Below the pieces are notes generated by a model. That model was not told where the DNA came from and did no database searches. It saw only the letters and a list, made by a program, of their open reading frames with translations. A stretch of DNA of 55,506 nucleotides, taken from a bacterium (GTDB taxonomy: Bacteria; Sysuimicrobiota; Sysuimicrobiia; Sysuimicrobiales; Humicultoraceae). The position numbers and the translations under genes were made by a program. The stretch spans positions 1 through 55,506 of the forward strand of contig JAVHLI010000014.1 in the NCBI GenBank assembly GCA_031082185.1, given 5' to 3'. Positions within the stretch are counted from its first letter, which is position 1; each line of letters begins with the position of its first letter. Positions 41,594-50,321 of this stretch are shown here, one piece after another.

Positions 41594-42385
41594 GTGCGAA
41601 CCCTCGCGCTGCTGATCGAGTACGACGGCACGCGATACGCGGGCTGGCAGCGCCAGGGCTCCACCCCCACGATCCAGGGCGCGATCGAGGCCGCATCCGG
41701 TTCGATCCTTTCGGAGCCCTGTCGGGTAATCGGCTCCGGCCGCACCGACGCGGGCGTCCACGCGCTTGGGCAGGTGGCCCACCTCTCTACCCGCAGCGCC
41801 CTGCCGGTGGAGCGCATCCGGACGGGACTGAACGCGCTGCTGCCCGACGACATCGTGATACGCGACGTGCTGGAAGTGGCGCCGGCGTTTCACGCGCGCT
41901 ATGACGCGCGCCTGCGCATATACCGCTACGCGATCCTGGCCCGTCCCAGGTCCTCGGCGCTGTTGCGCCGGTACACGCACCACATCGTTGCACCCCTGGA
42001 CCTCGATGCGATGCGGGCCGGCGCCGCAGCGCTGGTCGGCCGGCACGACTTCACCGCGTTCCGCGTCGTGGGAACGGCCACGGCATCCGCGCTCTGCACC
42101 GTGCGCGCCGTCAGGGTGGAGCGCCGCGGCGACCTGGTCACGGTGACGGTGGCCGCCGACCGGTTTCTGAGGCAGATGGTGCGGCTGATCGTGGGATCGC
42201 TGGTTGCGGTGGGGCGCGGTGCGCGGCCGCCCGAGGCGATCGCCGCAATTCTGGCTTCCGGGGACAACCAGCGAGCCGGCCCCGCGATGCCTCCCTGCGG
42301 TCTCTACCTCCGGCGCGTCATCTACGGGCCGGAGCACGGCCCAGCGCTGAGCGGCCCGGGATCACCGGCGAGCGGTGCGGGATAG
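41594..42385 (+). CDS. truA: tRNA pseudouridine(38-40) synthase TruA
   Basis: A 263-residue enzyme isomerising U38-U40 of tRNA anticodon arms. The catalytic Asp lies in GSGRTDAGVHALGQVAHL; KxYRY appears as LRIYRYAI; the C-terminal FLRQMVRLIVGSLVAVGRG is also typical. It starts 6 bases after ecfT. The rplM-rpsI pair that often follows truA is absent here. Confidence 0.95.
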   Translation: MRTLALLIEYDGTRYAGWQRQGSTPTIQGAIEAASGSILSEPCRVIGSGRTDAGVHALGQVAHLSTRSALPVERIRTGLNALLPDDIVIRDVLEVAPAFHARYDARLRIYRYAILARPRSSALLRRYTHHIVAPLDLDAMRAGAAALVGRHDFTAFRVVGTATASALCTVRAVRVERRGDLVTVTVAADRFLRQMVRLIVGSLVAVGRGARPPEAIAAILASGDNQRAGPAMPPCGLYLRRVIYGPEHGPALSGPGSPASGAG

Positions 42386-42407
42386 CGGGTGAGCGGCGCA
42401 GGGCCTG

Positions 42408-42416
42408 TGCTATAAT
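42408..42416 (+). promoter_or_regulatory. extended -10 promoter of the CAU tRNA
   Basis: TGcTATAAT is a perfect extended -10 box nine bases before the tRNA at 42425. There is no clear -35 box. The primary transcript would begin within about two bases of the mature 5' end. Confidence 0.65.
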
Positions 42417-42424
42417 CGTCGCGC

Positions 42425-42500
42425 GGGCCCGTAGCTCAAGTGGCAGAGCAGCGCCCTCATAAGGCGCCGGTTCCTGGATCGAAGCCAGGCGGGCCCACCA
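42425..42500 (+). tRNA. tRNA with CAU anticodon (elongator Met or Ile2)
   Basis: Acceptor GGGCCCG (42425-42431) pairs with CGGGCCC (42490-42496), then A and encoded CCA. The anticodon stem GCGCC/GGCGC encloses CTCATAA with CAT at 42458-42460. The G1-C72 pair and the lack of three G-C pairs of the GGG/CCC type exclude an initiator tRNA. It may read Met AUG or, after lysidine modification, Ile AUA. The T-loop is ATCGAAG, with A at position 54 where almost all bacterial tRNAs have T. Confidence 0.93.
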
Positions 42501-42523
42501 AAGCGCGCCTGGCCGTAGGGGTG

Positions 42524-42802
42524 ATGTCCTTGGAAGAACGCGAGCGCACCGGCGTCTTTCAGTTCGGCGACCTCACGGCGCAGGGCGTGGAGGAGATCCT
42601 GAGGTTCGTATACCGCGCGCTCGAGGAGCGGGGATACGACCCCGTGGACCAGATCGTTGGGTACCTCCTGTCGGGAGATCCGACCTACATCACCAGCCAC
42701 GGCGACGCGCGGAAGGCCATTCGCCAGGTGGACCGGATACTGTTGCTCGAAGAGCTGGTCAAGGCCTACGTGGACGCCAGGCTGCGCACCGCAACGTCCT
42801 AG
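42524..42802 (+). CDS. IreB-family (UPF0297) regulatory phosphoprotein
   Basis: A 92-residue protein clearly related to IreB/YrzL: FQFGDLTAQGVEEILRFVYRALEERGYDPVDQIVGYLLSGDPTYITSHGDARKAIRQVDR in outline (GYDPVDQIVGYLLSGDPTYI). IreB is a substrate of the PASTA kinase IreK and tunes cell-envelope stress responses in enterococci. The usual neighbours alaS and ruvX are missing; instead it lies between a tRNA and murA, another envelope gene. The start at ATG 42524 follows the tRNA; SD is TAGGGG. Confidence 0.88.
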   Translation: MSLEERERTGVFQFGDLTAQGVEEILRFVYRALEERGYDPVDQIVGYLLSGDPTYITSHGDARKAIRQVDRILLLEELVKAYVDARLRTATS

Positions 42803-42832
42803 CATCGCACGCGCACATCTCGCAGGAGGATC

Positions 42833-44110
42833 ATGTCAGTGGAGTTGATTATCAACGGCGGCCGCCGGTTGCGCGGCGCCGTGAGGGTGGCCGGGGGAAA
42901 GAACAGCTCGCTGGCCGTGATAGCCGCTTCTGCTCTCGCCCCCGATGTCTCGACCCTGGAGAACGTGCCGCACTGCCGGGATGTTGCAACCTTGCTCGAC
43001 ATCCTGGAGGCGCTGGGAGCCCGCACCTCGCTGGAAGGTGGGCGCCTCACGATTGACGCGCGCGGGCTGAACGGCCATGTGGCACCCTACGACCTGTGCC
43101 GGAGCATGCGGGCCTCGTTCTACACCGCCGGGGTCCTGCTCGGGCGGATGGGCCGGGCCCAGGTCCCGCTGCCGGGCGGCTGCTCAATCGGCGCCAGGCC
43201 CGTGGACTTCCACCTGCGGGGCTTTGCCGCGCTGGGCGCCCGCGTCGTGACAGAGCACGGGTACATGAAGGCCTCGGCGCGGCGGCTGAAGGGCAACACC
43301 TTCTACGTGCCCCGCAGCAGCGTCGGCACGACCATCAACCTCATGATGGCCGCCAGCACGGCGCGGGGCGCCACCGTTCTCCAGAACGCCGCAAGGGAGC
43401 CAGAGGTGGTGGACACCGCGGTCTTTTTGAACCTCATGGGTGCCAGGATCAAGGGGGCCGGCACAGATGCCATCACCATCGAGGGGGTCAGGGAGATGCA
43501 CGGCAACTCCTATGCAATCATCCCTGACCGGCTTGAGGCCGGAACCTACCTGATGGCCGGTGCCGCCACCGGCGGCGACGTGCTCGTAGAGGGAATGATC
43601 CCTGAGCACATAACCGCCCTGCTGGCTAAGATGGAGGAGGCGGGCATCGAGGTCATCCGCAACACCGACGGCGTGCGGGCATGCGCCGGCGCCGACCTGC
43701 GCGCGGTGGACGTGGACACCGCCCCGTACCCTGGGTTCGCCACCGACCTTCACCCCCAGATGGCCGCGCTCCTGACTCTGGCGCGCGGCTCGTCCACAAT
43801 ACGCGAGACCGTGTTTGAGGCGCGGTTTGCCTACACCGACGAACTGCGCCGGATGGGCGCGAACATCAAGGCAGAAGGCGACAGCGTTCACATCACCGGG
43901 GTCGAGCGGCTCACCGGCGCGCCGGTGGAGGCGCCGGACATCCGGGGGGGCGCGGCCGTGCTGATCGCGGCCCTGGCCGCCGAGGGCGTGACCGAGATCA
44001 GTCGGGTCGAGAACCTGGACCGCGGCTACGAGGGGCTCGAGCGCAAGCTCACGTTGTTGGGCGCGCAGATTACGCGCGCCGGTTCTGTCGAGTCGAGGGA
44101 GGTCGGGTAG
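42833..44110 (+). CDS. murA: UDP-N-acetylglucosamine 1-carboxyvinyltransferase
   Basis: A 425-residue EPSP-synthase-fold enzyme that adds enolpyruvate to UDP-GlcNAc, the first committed step of peptidoglycan synthesis. The active-site loop PLPGGCSIGARPVDFH holds C117, the fosfomycin target, and GGKNSSL near residue 22 has the conserved Lys-Asn. ATDLHPQ and IRGGAA give the other substrate residues. AGGAGG is 4-9 bases upstream. Its end converges on the minus-strand permease gene 35 bases away. Confidence 0.97.
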   Translation: MSVELIINGGRRLRGAVRVAGGKNSSLAVIAASALAPDVSTLENVPHCRDVATLLDILEALGARTSLEGGRLTIDARGLNGHVAPYDLCRSMRASFYTAGVLLGRMGRAQVPLPGGCSIGARPVDFHLRGFAALGARVVTEHGYMKASARRLKGNTFYVPRSSVGTTINLMMAASTARGATVLQNAAREPEVVDTAVFLNLMGARIKGAGTDAITIEGVREMHGNSYAIIPDRLEAGTYLMAGAATGGDVLVEGMIPEHITALLAKMEEAGIEVIRNTDGVRACAGADLRAVDVDTAPYPGFATDLHPQMAALLTLARGSSTIRETVFEARFAYTDELRRMGANIKAEGDSVHITGVERLTGAPVEAPDIRGGAAVLIAALAAEGVTEISRVENLDRGYEGLERKLTLLGAQITRAGSVESREVG

Positions 44111-44145
44111 GGCAGGCCCGCTCCGGGGCGCCTAGGCCGGGGCGT

Positions 44146-46557
44146 CTACGTTACGCGTTCCTTCGTGGCGCGGGCCAGATTGAGCCGGTTGACGTGCGAG
44201 ATGGCCGGTAGCTGGCTTATGAGCACCACGATGACGATCGCAACCGCGGCCATCACGTAGGTCCGCGGATACACCACCGCCTTGAACGAAAAGAGCTCCA
44301 TCTGCTTCTCTGTTGACCCCGCCTTGATGAAGGCGTCCACCAGCCACCTGCCCGCGGGCAGTCCCAGGCACACCCCCATCGCCGCAGTGAGCATGTTCTC
44401 CAGCGTGATCATCCCCAGGATCTTCCAGCGACCAATGCCCAGAGTGCGCATAGTAGCCACCTCGCTGCTCCGTTCCAACACGTTGATGGTAATCATGTTG
44501 AAGACCATCGAGAAGGCCAGGGCCATTCCGAACAGGAGCATGATCGCGAAGATGTTCCGCGCCAGGGCCATCATGCTGTCCAGCATCTTGCGCAGGTCGG
44601 CGAGGACGTTCACGGCGCCGGCCCCGGGCAGGTTCAGCAGGCGTTCTTTCACCTCCGCCAGGTAGTCTGGGTCAACCTTGACGCGCACGCCCGTGATGGC
44701 GCCGGGCGGCAGTGGAAGGTCTTCCCGGAACAGCTGCCTCGTGCGGTCCAGGGGCAGGTAGGCCACCGTCCCGATCGACTCCCACACGAACCCGGCGACC
44801 CTTGCCGTGCGCTGCACCGGTTCCTGCTCTGCGCGGGTGCGCGGCAGAGAGACGAGGACCGTATCACCCTGCTCGACCCCCAGCTTCGACCGCAGCACCT
44901 GGCCGAACAGGAAACCGGCATCCACCGGGCGCATATTCTCCCCGCCCTCAGACCGGAGGCGGTAGAGTCGACTTCCGCTCTCGAGTCCCACGAGCAGTGC
45001 CGAGTAAGTACGGTTTCCCTTCCTGAACTCCACGGGCATCTCGAGCGCGCCCTCGGCCCAGATCACCCCTGGCCAGCTCCGCACGGCGTTGACCACACCC
45101 CGGTCCTGGTAGATTGCGAACTCTACCCGGATGTCATCATAGAGGGTGTCATGGATCCAGCGGTTCATTGCCTCTTCCGATGAATCCAGCAACCCCTGGG
45201 AGACCATGATCAGCGATATCCCTGCCGCGACGCCGAAGAGGGTGGAGACGGTCCGCCTCGGGTGGCGGAAGACGTTGCGCAGCGGGATGCGCCAGGCCAG
45301 CGCCATCTTCCCCAGCCCCGGTATTACCCTATCGAGCAGGACGACGCGTCCGGTCGCGGGCACCGCGGCGCGGAGGGCCTCGGCCGGGCTGATCCGCGCG
45401 GCCGCACGGGCGGGTATGATGCCGGCCGCCAGGCAGACCCCGGTTCCGATGAGGAACCCAATGAGCAGCGCTCCCCAGCGGGGCACGATCAGGACATAGG
45501 GGAGTGACAGGAACGAGGTGTAGCCGCGGGTGGCCCACCCAGAGAGCCAGAACCCCAAAGCGCTGCCCAGCAGGCTTCCGATCGCGCCGATGAGCACCGC
45601 GGCGGCCAGGTAGTGCAGGACGACCCTCCGCCGCGAGAACCCTATCGCCATCAGCATTCCTATCACGGGTCGCTGCATGTGGACCATGCGCGTCAGCAGC
45701 GTGTAGACCGTGAGACCGGCGACGCTGAGGAAGAGGAACGGGAACAGGACGGAGTAGGCCTGGAACCCCTGCAGGTCCTGTTCGAGGAGCTGGTGGCTGG
45801 GCTGGTCCTCTCGGGCCACCGGGTCCTCAGCCCCGTAGACGTCAAGCAGTCTCTTTGTCTCCCGCATGATCGCAGGCCCGCGATGAGGATCGGCGATGGT
45901 GGCCACGATGTGATTGACCAGTCCCGTCTTGCCCACGAGCGGCCCGAGGACGTCGCCGGAGACGAACATCACCCCGAAGGACTCGGGGAAGGGCATTAGG
46001 TCCTGCTTGCTGCGGACCACGTACAGGTACTCCGGGCTCATGGCTATCCCGGCGATCAGGAACCTTACCCGGGTGCCGGCCCGCTCAACCTCAATGGTGT
46101 CTCCGGGCCGGAGCTTGTGGTGTTTCGCGAAGCTGCTCTCGAGGACTATCTCGCGCGCGGTCCGGGTGGAGAGATACCGGCCCTGGACGATGAACAGGTC
46201 GTTGACAGAGGGCCGACGGTCGGCCGGGGTGGAGATGAGCCTTCCTATCAGCTTCTTCGTGGACCGCCCGGGGATCTGGATCACCACGTCTTCGATGAGC
46301 CGTCCCTCGACCGCCTTGACGCCAGGTATCCGCCGCACCCGTTCCGCAACCCGCTCCGGCGCGGCGTGGAACGATATGCCGAAATCCTCGAACTGCAGGC
46401 GGTCGTAGGAGTACCGATAGGACGCGTCCAGGTTCCCGTACGACATGTAGGCGGCGCCGTAGAAGGTCACGCCCAGCATTACCGTGAAGCCCACGGCAAG
46501 GTACTGCCAGCGCGACTGCCACAGGTCTCTGACCAGCTTCAGCGCGAGCAGCGACAT
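44146..46557 (-). CDS. FtsX/MacB-type ABC transporter permease
   Basis: An 803-residue permease with two FtsX domains. The N-terminal transmembrane helix (about 17-37) is followed by a large extracytoplasmic MacB-like periplasmic domain, three more helices with RMVHMQRPVIGMLMAIGFSRRRV, then a second copy of this plan. The second FtsX domain ends with NMITINVLERSSEVATMRTLGIGRWKILGMITLENML. These proteins drive export or lipoprotein/antibiotic movement by mechanotransmission. It is the third gene of the operon, one base after the ATPase stop. Confidence 0.9.
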   Translation of the reverse strand: MSLLALKLVRDLWQSRWQYLAVGFTVMLGVTFYGAAYMSYGNLDASYRYSYDRLQFEDFGISFHAAPERVAERVRRIPGVKAVEGRLIEDVVIQIPGRSTKKLIGRLISTPADRRPSVNDLFIVQGRYLSTRTAREIVLESSFAKHHKLRPGDTIEVERAGTRVRFLIAGIAMSPEYLYVVRSKQDLMPFPESFGVMFVSGDVLGPLVGKTGLVNHIVATIADPHRGPAIMRETKRLLDVYGAEDPVAREDQPSHQLLEQDLQGFQAYSVLFPFLFLSVAGLTVYTLLTRMVHMQRPVIGMLMAIGFSRRRVVLHYLAAAVLIGAIGSLLGSALGFWLSGWATRGYTSFLSLPYVLIVPRWGALLIGFLIGTGVCLAAGIIPARAAARISPAEALRAAVPATGRVVLLDRVIPGLGKMALAWRIPLRNVFRHPRRTVSTLFGVAAGISLIMVSQGLLDSSEEAMNRWIHDTLYDDIRVEFAIYQDRGVVNAVRSWPGVIWAEGALEMPVEFRKGNRTYSALLVGLESGSRLYRLRSEGGENMRPVDAGFLFGQVLRSKLGVEQGDTVLVSLPRTRAEQEPVQRTARVAGFVWESIGTVAYLPLDRTRQLFREDLPLPPGAITGVRVKVDPDYLAEVKERLLNLPGAGAVNVLADLRKMLDSMMALARNIFAIMLLFGMALAFSMVFNMITINVLERSSEVATMRTLGIGRWKILGMITLENMLTAAMGVCLGLPAGRWLVDAFIKAGSTEKQMELFSFKAVVYPRTYVMAAVAIVIVVLISQLPAISHVNRLNLARATKERVT

Positions 46558-46558
46558 C

Positions 46559-47305
46559 TCACCACTTCAGCTCCATTGGATCTGTCGGCGCGGGGTTCTC
46601 CTCTCGCGAGTCCACGGCGCCGCTGCGCAGGCGCACCACCTGGTCGGCCATTGACGCGATCGCCGAGTTGTGCGTGACCAGCAGCACGGTGCGACCCTCG
46701 GAGCGGTTTATCTCCCCGATTACCTGGAGGATCCTGCGGCCTGTCTCGTGGTCGAGTTCTCCGGTGGGTTCGTCGCACAGCAGGATCGGGGGGTTCTTCA
46801 CGAGTGCCCTGGCAATTGCGACCCTCTGCTGTTCTCCGCCGCTCAGTTCCCCAGGGAAGTGGGCGGCGCGCTCGCCCAGGCCCACCGCGTCGAGGACCTC
46901 ATCGGTGTTCCTGGGCGAGCGGACGAGCTCGGCGGCCAGCTCTACGTTCTCTCGTGCGGTGAGCGTCGGGATGAGGTTGAAGAACTGGAACACAAAACCG
47001 ATGCGATCCCTCCTGTACGCGGTGAGCTCGGCGTCGCCGAACTTCGTGATGTCCGTGCCCCCGACGAGCACGCGCCCGGAGGTGGGGGTGTCAATGCCTC
47101 CCACGAGGTTCAGGACGGTCGTCTTGCCGGATCCGCTCGGGCCCAACATGACCACAAGCTCTCCCCGGCGGACATCAAGGTCAACGTCGCGGAGGGCGTG
47201 CACCTCGACCTCTCCCATCCGGTAGACCTTGGAGACCCGTTCGAGTCTGACCAGGGCCTCGCCGCCCGGCGCTTCGCCGCCAGGTGCTTCGTCGCCCAGC
47301 GGCAT
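46559..47305 (-). CDS. ABC transporter ATP-binding protein, LolD/MacB type
   Basis: A 248-residue ATPase: Walker A GPSGSGKTT, Q-loop FQFFNLIPTLTARENVELA, signature LSGGEQQRVAIARAL, Walker B LLCDEPTGELD and switch VTHN. FQFFNLIPTLTA and DEPTGELD are typical of the LolD/MacB/FtsE clade. ATG 47305 lies one base after the stop of the upstream adaptor gene. The N-terminus has a short GDEAPGGEAPGGEA repeat ahead of the domain. Confidence 0.93.
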   Translation of the reverse strand: MPLGDEAPGGEAPGGEALVRLERVSKVYRMGEVEVHALRDVDLDVRRGELVVMLGPSGSGKTTVLNLVGGIDTPTSGRVLVGGTDITKFGDAELTAYRRDRIGFVFQFFNLIPTLTARENVELAAELVRSPRNTDEVLDAVGLGERAAHFPGELSGGEQQRVAIARALVKNPPILLCDEPTGELDHETGRRILQVIGEINRSEGRTVLLVTHNSAIASMADQVVRLRSGAVDSREENPAPTDPMELKW

Positions 47306-47306
47306 G

Positions 47307-48740
47307 TCAGGAGCCCCCGGTCCTAGTGACGCGAACGCGCCGGCCATCTTGAAGAACGTCCTTGCCCTTGATGACAACCAGGTCCCCTTCTTTCAGCCCT
47401 TCCAGGATCTCCGCGGCGGCGTGGGTCGTGTACCCTATCTTGACCTCGCGCAGGCGCGCGGTACCGCCTTCCACCAGGAACACCATGTTGCGGTTCTCGC
47501 GAAAGAGCAGCGCATCGCCGGGCACCGAGAGCGCGGAGGCGACGATCGTGCCTTCTCCTTCCACGTCCACCTCCAGCCCGGGCCTGAGCAGGTCCGAGCC
47601 CTCCAGGAGCTTGACCTTGATCCTCACGATCCGCGTGCGCAGCGCCGCATCCTGCTTCAGCTCCGCCTGCGGGGCGAGCTCTTCGATGCGCCCACGAAAC
47701 CGGCGGCCGGGGTAGGCCGGCACCGTGACCGCGACTTCATTGGATACCTGGGCCTTGGCGGCGTCCTCGTCTGCCACGTCCGATGTGATCCAGAGGTCGG
47801 CCGGGTCGAACAGGATGACGACAGGAAGGCCAGGGGAGACGAGTTCCCCCACCTCCACGGCGACGCGGCTGACAGTGCCGGCAAACGGTGCCCGCAGCGT
47901 GGCCGAAGTCAGCAGGGCGGTGGCGGCTTCAACCGCGGCTTCTGCCTGTGCCACCCTGGCACGGGCCATCTCAGCATCGGCCTGCCTCAGGCGAACCTCG
48001 CCGCGGGCGCTTCTTGCCGCCAGAACCCCTGCCCCGGCCGATTCCACCTGGGCTCTGGCCGCTGCCTGCTCCTCAAGCCGCGCTCCTGCCTTGATCAGAT
48101 CAAGGACCTCGCCGGCCGCGCGGAACTGGGCGCGCGCCACCTCATGGCGCGCCTCTGCCTCGTCGAGATCCGCCCGGGAGACCGCTCCCCGGGCGTGCAG
48201 ATCGCGGGCGCGCCTAAGCGCCCCCTCCGCGGCCGTGAGGTTTGCCCGGGCCTGCTCCACCTGCTGCTGGGCCTGGGCCACCTCCTGCGGCCGGGCCCCG
48301 GAGAGCACCTGCTGGAGCTGCGCCTGAGCCGCTCTTAGCAGAGCCTCGGCCTGTGCCTCCCGGGCCTCGATCTGCTGTCGGGTGAGCGCTATCGCGGCTT
48401 CGGCCTGCTTCACTCCCGCACTCGCGGCGCGCAGGGCGGCCCCGGCTTCGCTGAGACCGGCGCGCAGGTCACGGTCGTCGAGCTTGAGGAGGATCTCCCC
48501 GGACCTGACCGACTGGCCCTCCCTGACAGGAATCGCCTCGACCCGGGCTGCGATCCTGGCCGCGATGTTCACGGTCTTTCCCTTGACGACGCCGTCGGCA
48601 GTGAACGACGCGGTCATGGGGCCTCGGCTGACCCTGGCCACCTCCACCGGGGCCGGTCCGCCTGATCTTGACCACATGGCGTAGGCCACCAGGACGGAGA
48701 CCACCAGAACGATGCCGACAACGATCTTCCAGCGCTTCAT
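47307..48740 (-). CDS. HlyD/MacA-type membrane-fusion (efflux adaptor) protein
   Basis: A 477-residue adaptor with an N-terminal membrane anchor (residues 5-23). It has a lipoyl-like half (GVVKGKTVNIAARIAARVEAIPVREGQSVRSGEILLKLDD), a very long Ala/Gln-rich coiled-coil hairpin (about 95-280), the second lipoyl half (TLRAPFAGTVSRVAVEVGELVSPGLPVV) and C-terminal beta domains. It is the first gene of a minus-strand operon with ATPase and permease, a MacAB-like layout. GAGGTG precedes the ATG. The substrate is unknown. Confidence 0.92.
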   Translation of the reverse strand: MKRWKIVVGIVLVVSVLVAYAMWSRSGGPAPVEVARVSRGPMTASFTADGVVKGKTVNIAARIAARVEAIPVREGQSVRSGEILLKLDDRDLRAGLSEAGAALRAASAGVKQAEAAIALTRQQIEAREAQAEALLRAAQAQLQQVLSGARPQEVAQAQQQVEQARANLTAAEGALRRARDLHARGAVSRADLDEAEARHEVARAQFRAAGEVLDLIKAGARLEEQAAARAQVESAGAGVLAARSARGEVRLRQADAEMARARVAQAEAAVEAATALLTSATLRAPFAGTVSRVAVEVGELVSPGLPVVILFDPADLWITSDVADEDAAKAQVSNEVAVTVPAYPGRRFRGRIEELAPQAELKQDAALRTRIVRIKVKLLEGSDLLRPGLEVDVEGEGTIVASALSVPGDALLFRENRNMVFLVEGGTARLREVKIGYTTHAAAEILEGLKEGDLVVIKGKDVLQDGRRVRVTRTGGS

Positions 48741-48903
48741 CGGACACCTCGCACTTCATGCCTCGGGCGGAATCGCGTGCCAATAGGGCTGCAGCGATTG
48801 GCCTGTGTCTGGATTCGCGGGGCATAATGCAGGGGCCTGCAGGGGGTTGACGGCTCTCCCCCGCCGGGATCGACCGCCTGCACGATGATCTTCTGCCCAT
48901 CAA

Positions 48904-49278
<375 letters not shown>

Positions 49279-49282
<4 letters not shown>

Positions 49283-50304
49283 CGTGCAGCGGCATGCTTC
49301 CGCAGGACCTCGTGGTAGACCCGCAGGTAGTCGTCCACCATGCGGTCGCGGCTGAAGTGCTGCTCGACATGCCGGCGCACCCGCCTTCGGTCCAGGGCCG
49401 GGATCTCGTCCATCGCGCGCACCGCCTCATCCACGGTGTCCACGATGAAGCCGGTCTCCCCGTGGCTGACGATTTCCGGCACCGCGCCGCGGCCGCGCGC
49501 GATGACCGGCGTGCCGGTGGCCATGGCCTCCACCATGCTGAGCCCAAACGGCTCCTCGAAGTTGTTGAGGTGCAGCAGGGCGAACGCGCCGCCCAGCAGG
49601 TCATCGCGTTCCTCGGGGCCCACCGAGCCCACGTAGCGCACCCGGTCGTCGTCCAGGTGCGGCACGACCTGGCGCTCGAAGTAGTCGCGATCGTGGATGA
49701 TGCCGGCAATGATCAACCGGCGCCCCGCCCGCCTGGCCACCTCGATCGCCTCGGCCGTCCCCTTGTCCGGATGAATTCGACCGAAGAAGAGCAGATAGTC
49801 GCCCGGAGTCTCCCACAGCGTGAACTCAGACAGCAAGATGCCGTGATGGATCGTGGCGACATAGTCGAGCCGCGGATGGCGATCGGCCTCACTGATGGCG
49901 ACGTAGTGCGTCCGCCCGTCGTAGCGCTCGTAGACGGGGAGGATCCGGTCGGACGAGAAGCCGTGGATCGTGGTGAGCACCGGGGTCTGGACCAGGCCGC
50001 TGTAGGTGAGCGGCGGGAAATCCATGTGGTTGTGGATGAGGTCGAACTCCGCGGCGCGCTCGAATGCCGCCGCGACGTGCAGGCACTCCCACACCTTTGC
50101 ATCGAGGGTGGGATCTTCGGAGTAGGGCCGCGGACAGACCGACACGAGCCGTGCCCGGGTGATGGAATCGGCCGTGGCGAAGAGCGTGACATCGACCCCA
50201 CGCTCGACCAGCCCTTCGGTGAGCAGCCAAACCACGCGCTCCCACGGCCCATAGTGCCGGGGCGGCACACGCCAGGAGATCGGAGCCAGCATCGCGACGC
50301 GCAC
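49279..50304 (-). CDS. glycosyltransferase, GT4 family
   Basis: A 341-residue GT-B enzyme. The N-terminus VRVAMLAPISWRVPPRHYGPWERVV has the Gly-rich acceptor-side loop. The nucleotide-sugar side has YLLFFGRIHPDKGTAEAIEVARRAG and the GT4 signature EEPFGLSMVEAMATGTPVIA (E-x7-E). GTG 50304 is chosen with CGGAGA upstream; longer starts would overlap the preceding gene. It lies 17 bases after the two-domain transferase. The sugar donor and acceptor are unknown. Confidence 0.88.
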
Positions 50305-50321
50305 GGACGTCTCCGTTCGAA

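Noticed and set aside
42425-42500. CAU tRNA as the initiator tRNA-fMet, because of A54
   Set aside because: It has a paired G1-C72 and lacks the GGG/CCC anticodon-stem pairs that define bacterial initiators.
44111-44145. Bidirectional terminator between murA and the permease gene
   Set aside because: The 35-base gap holds a direct GGGGCG repeat but no convincing inverted repeat or U-tract.
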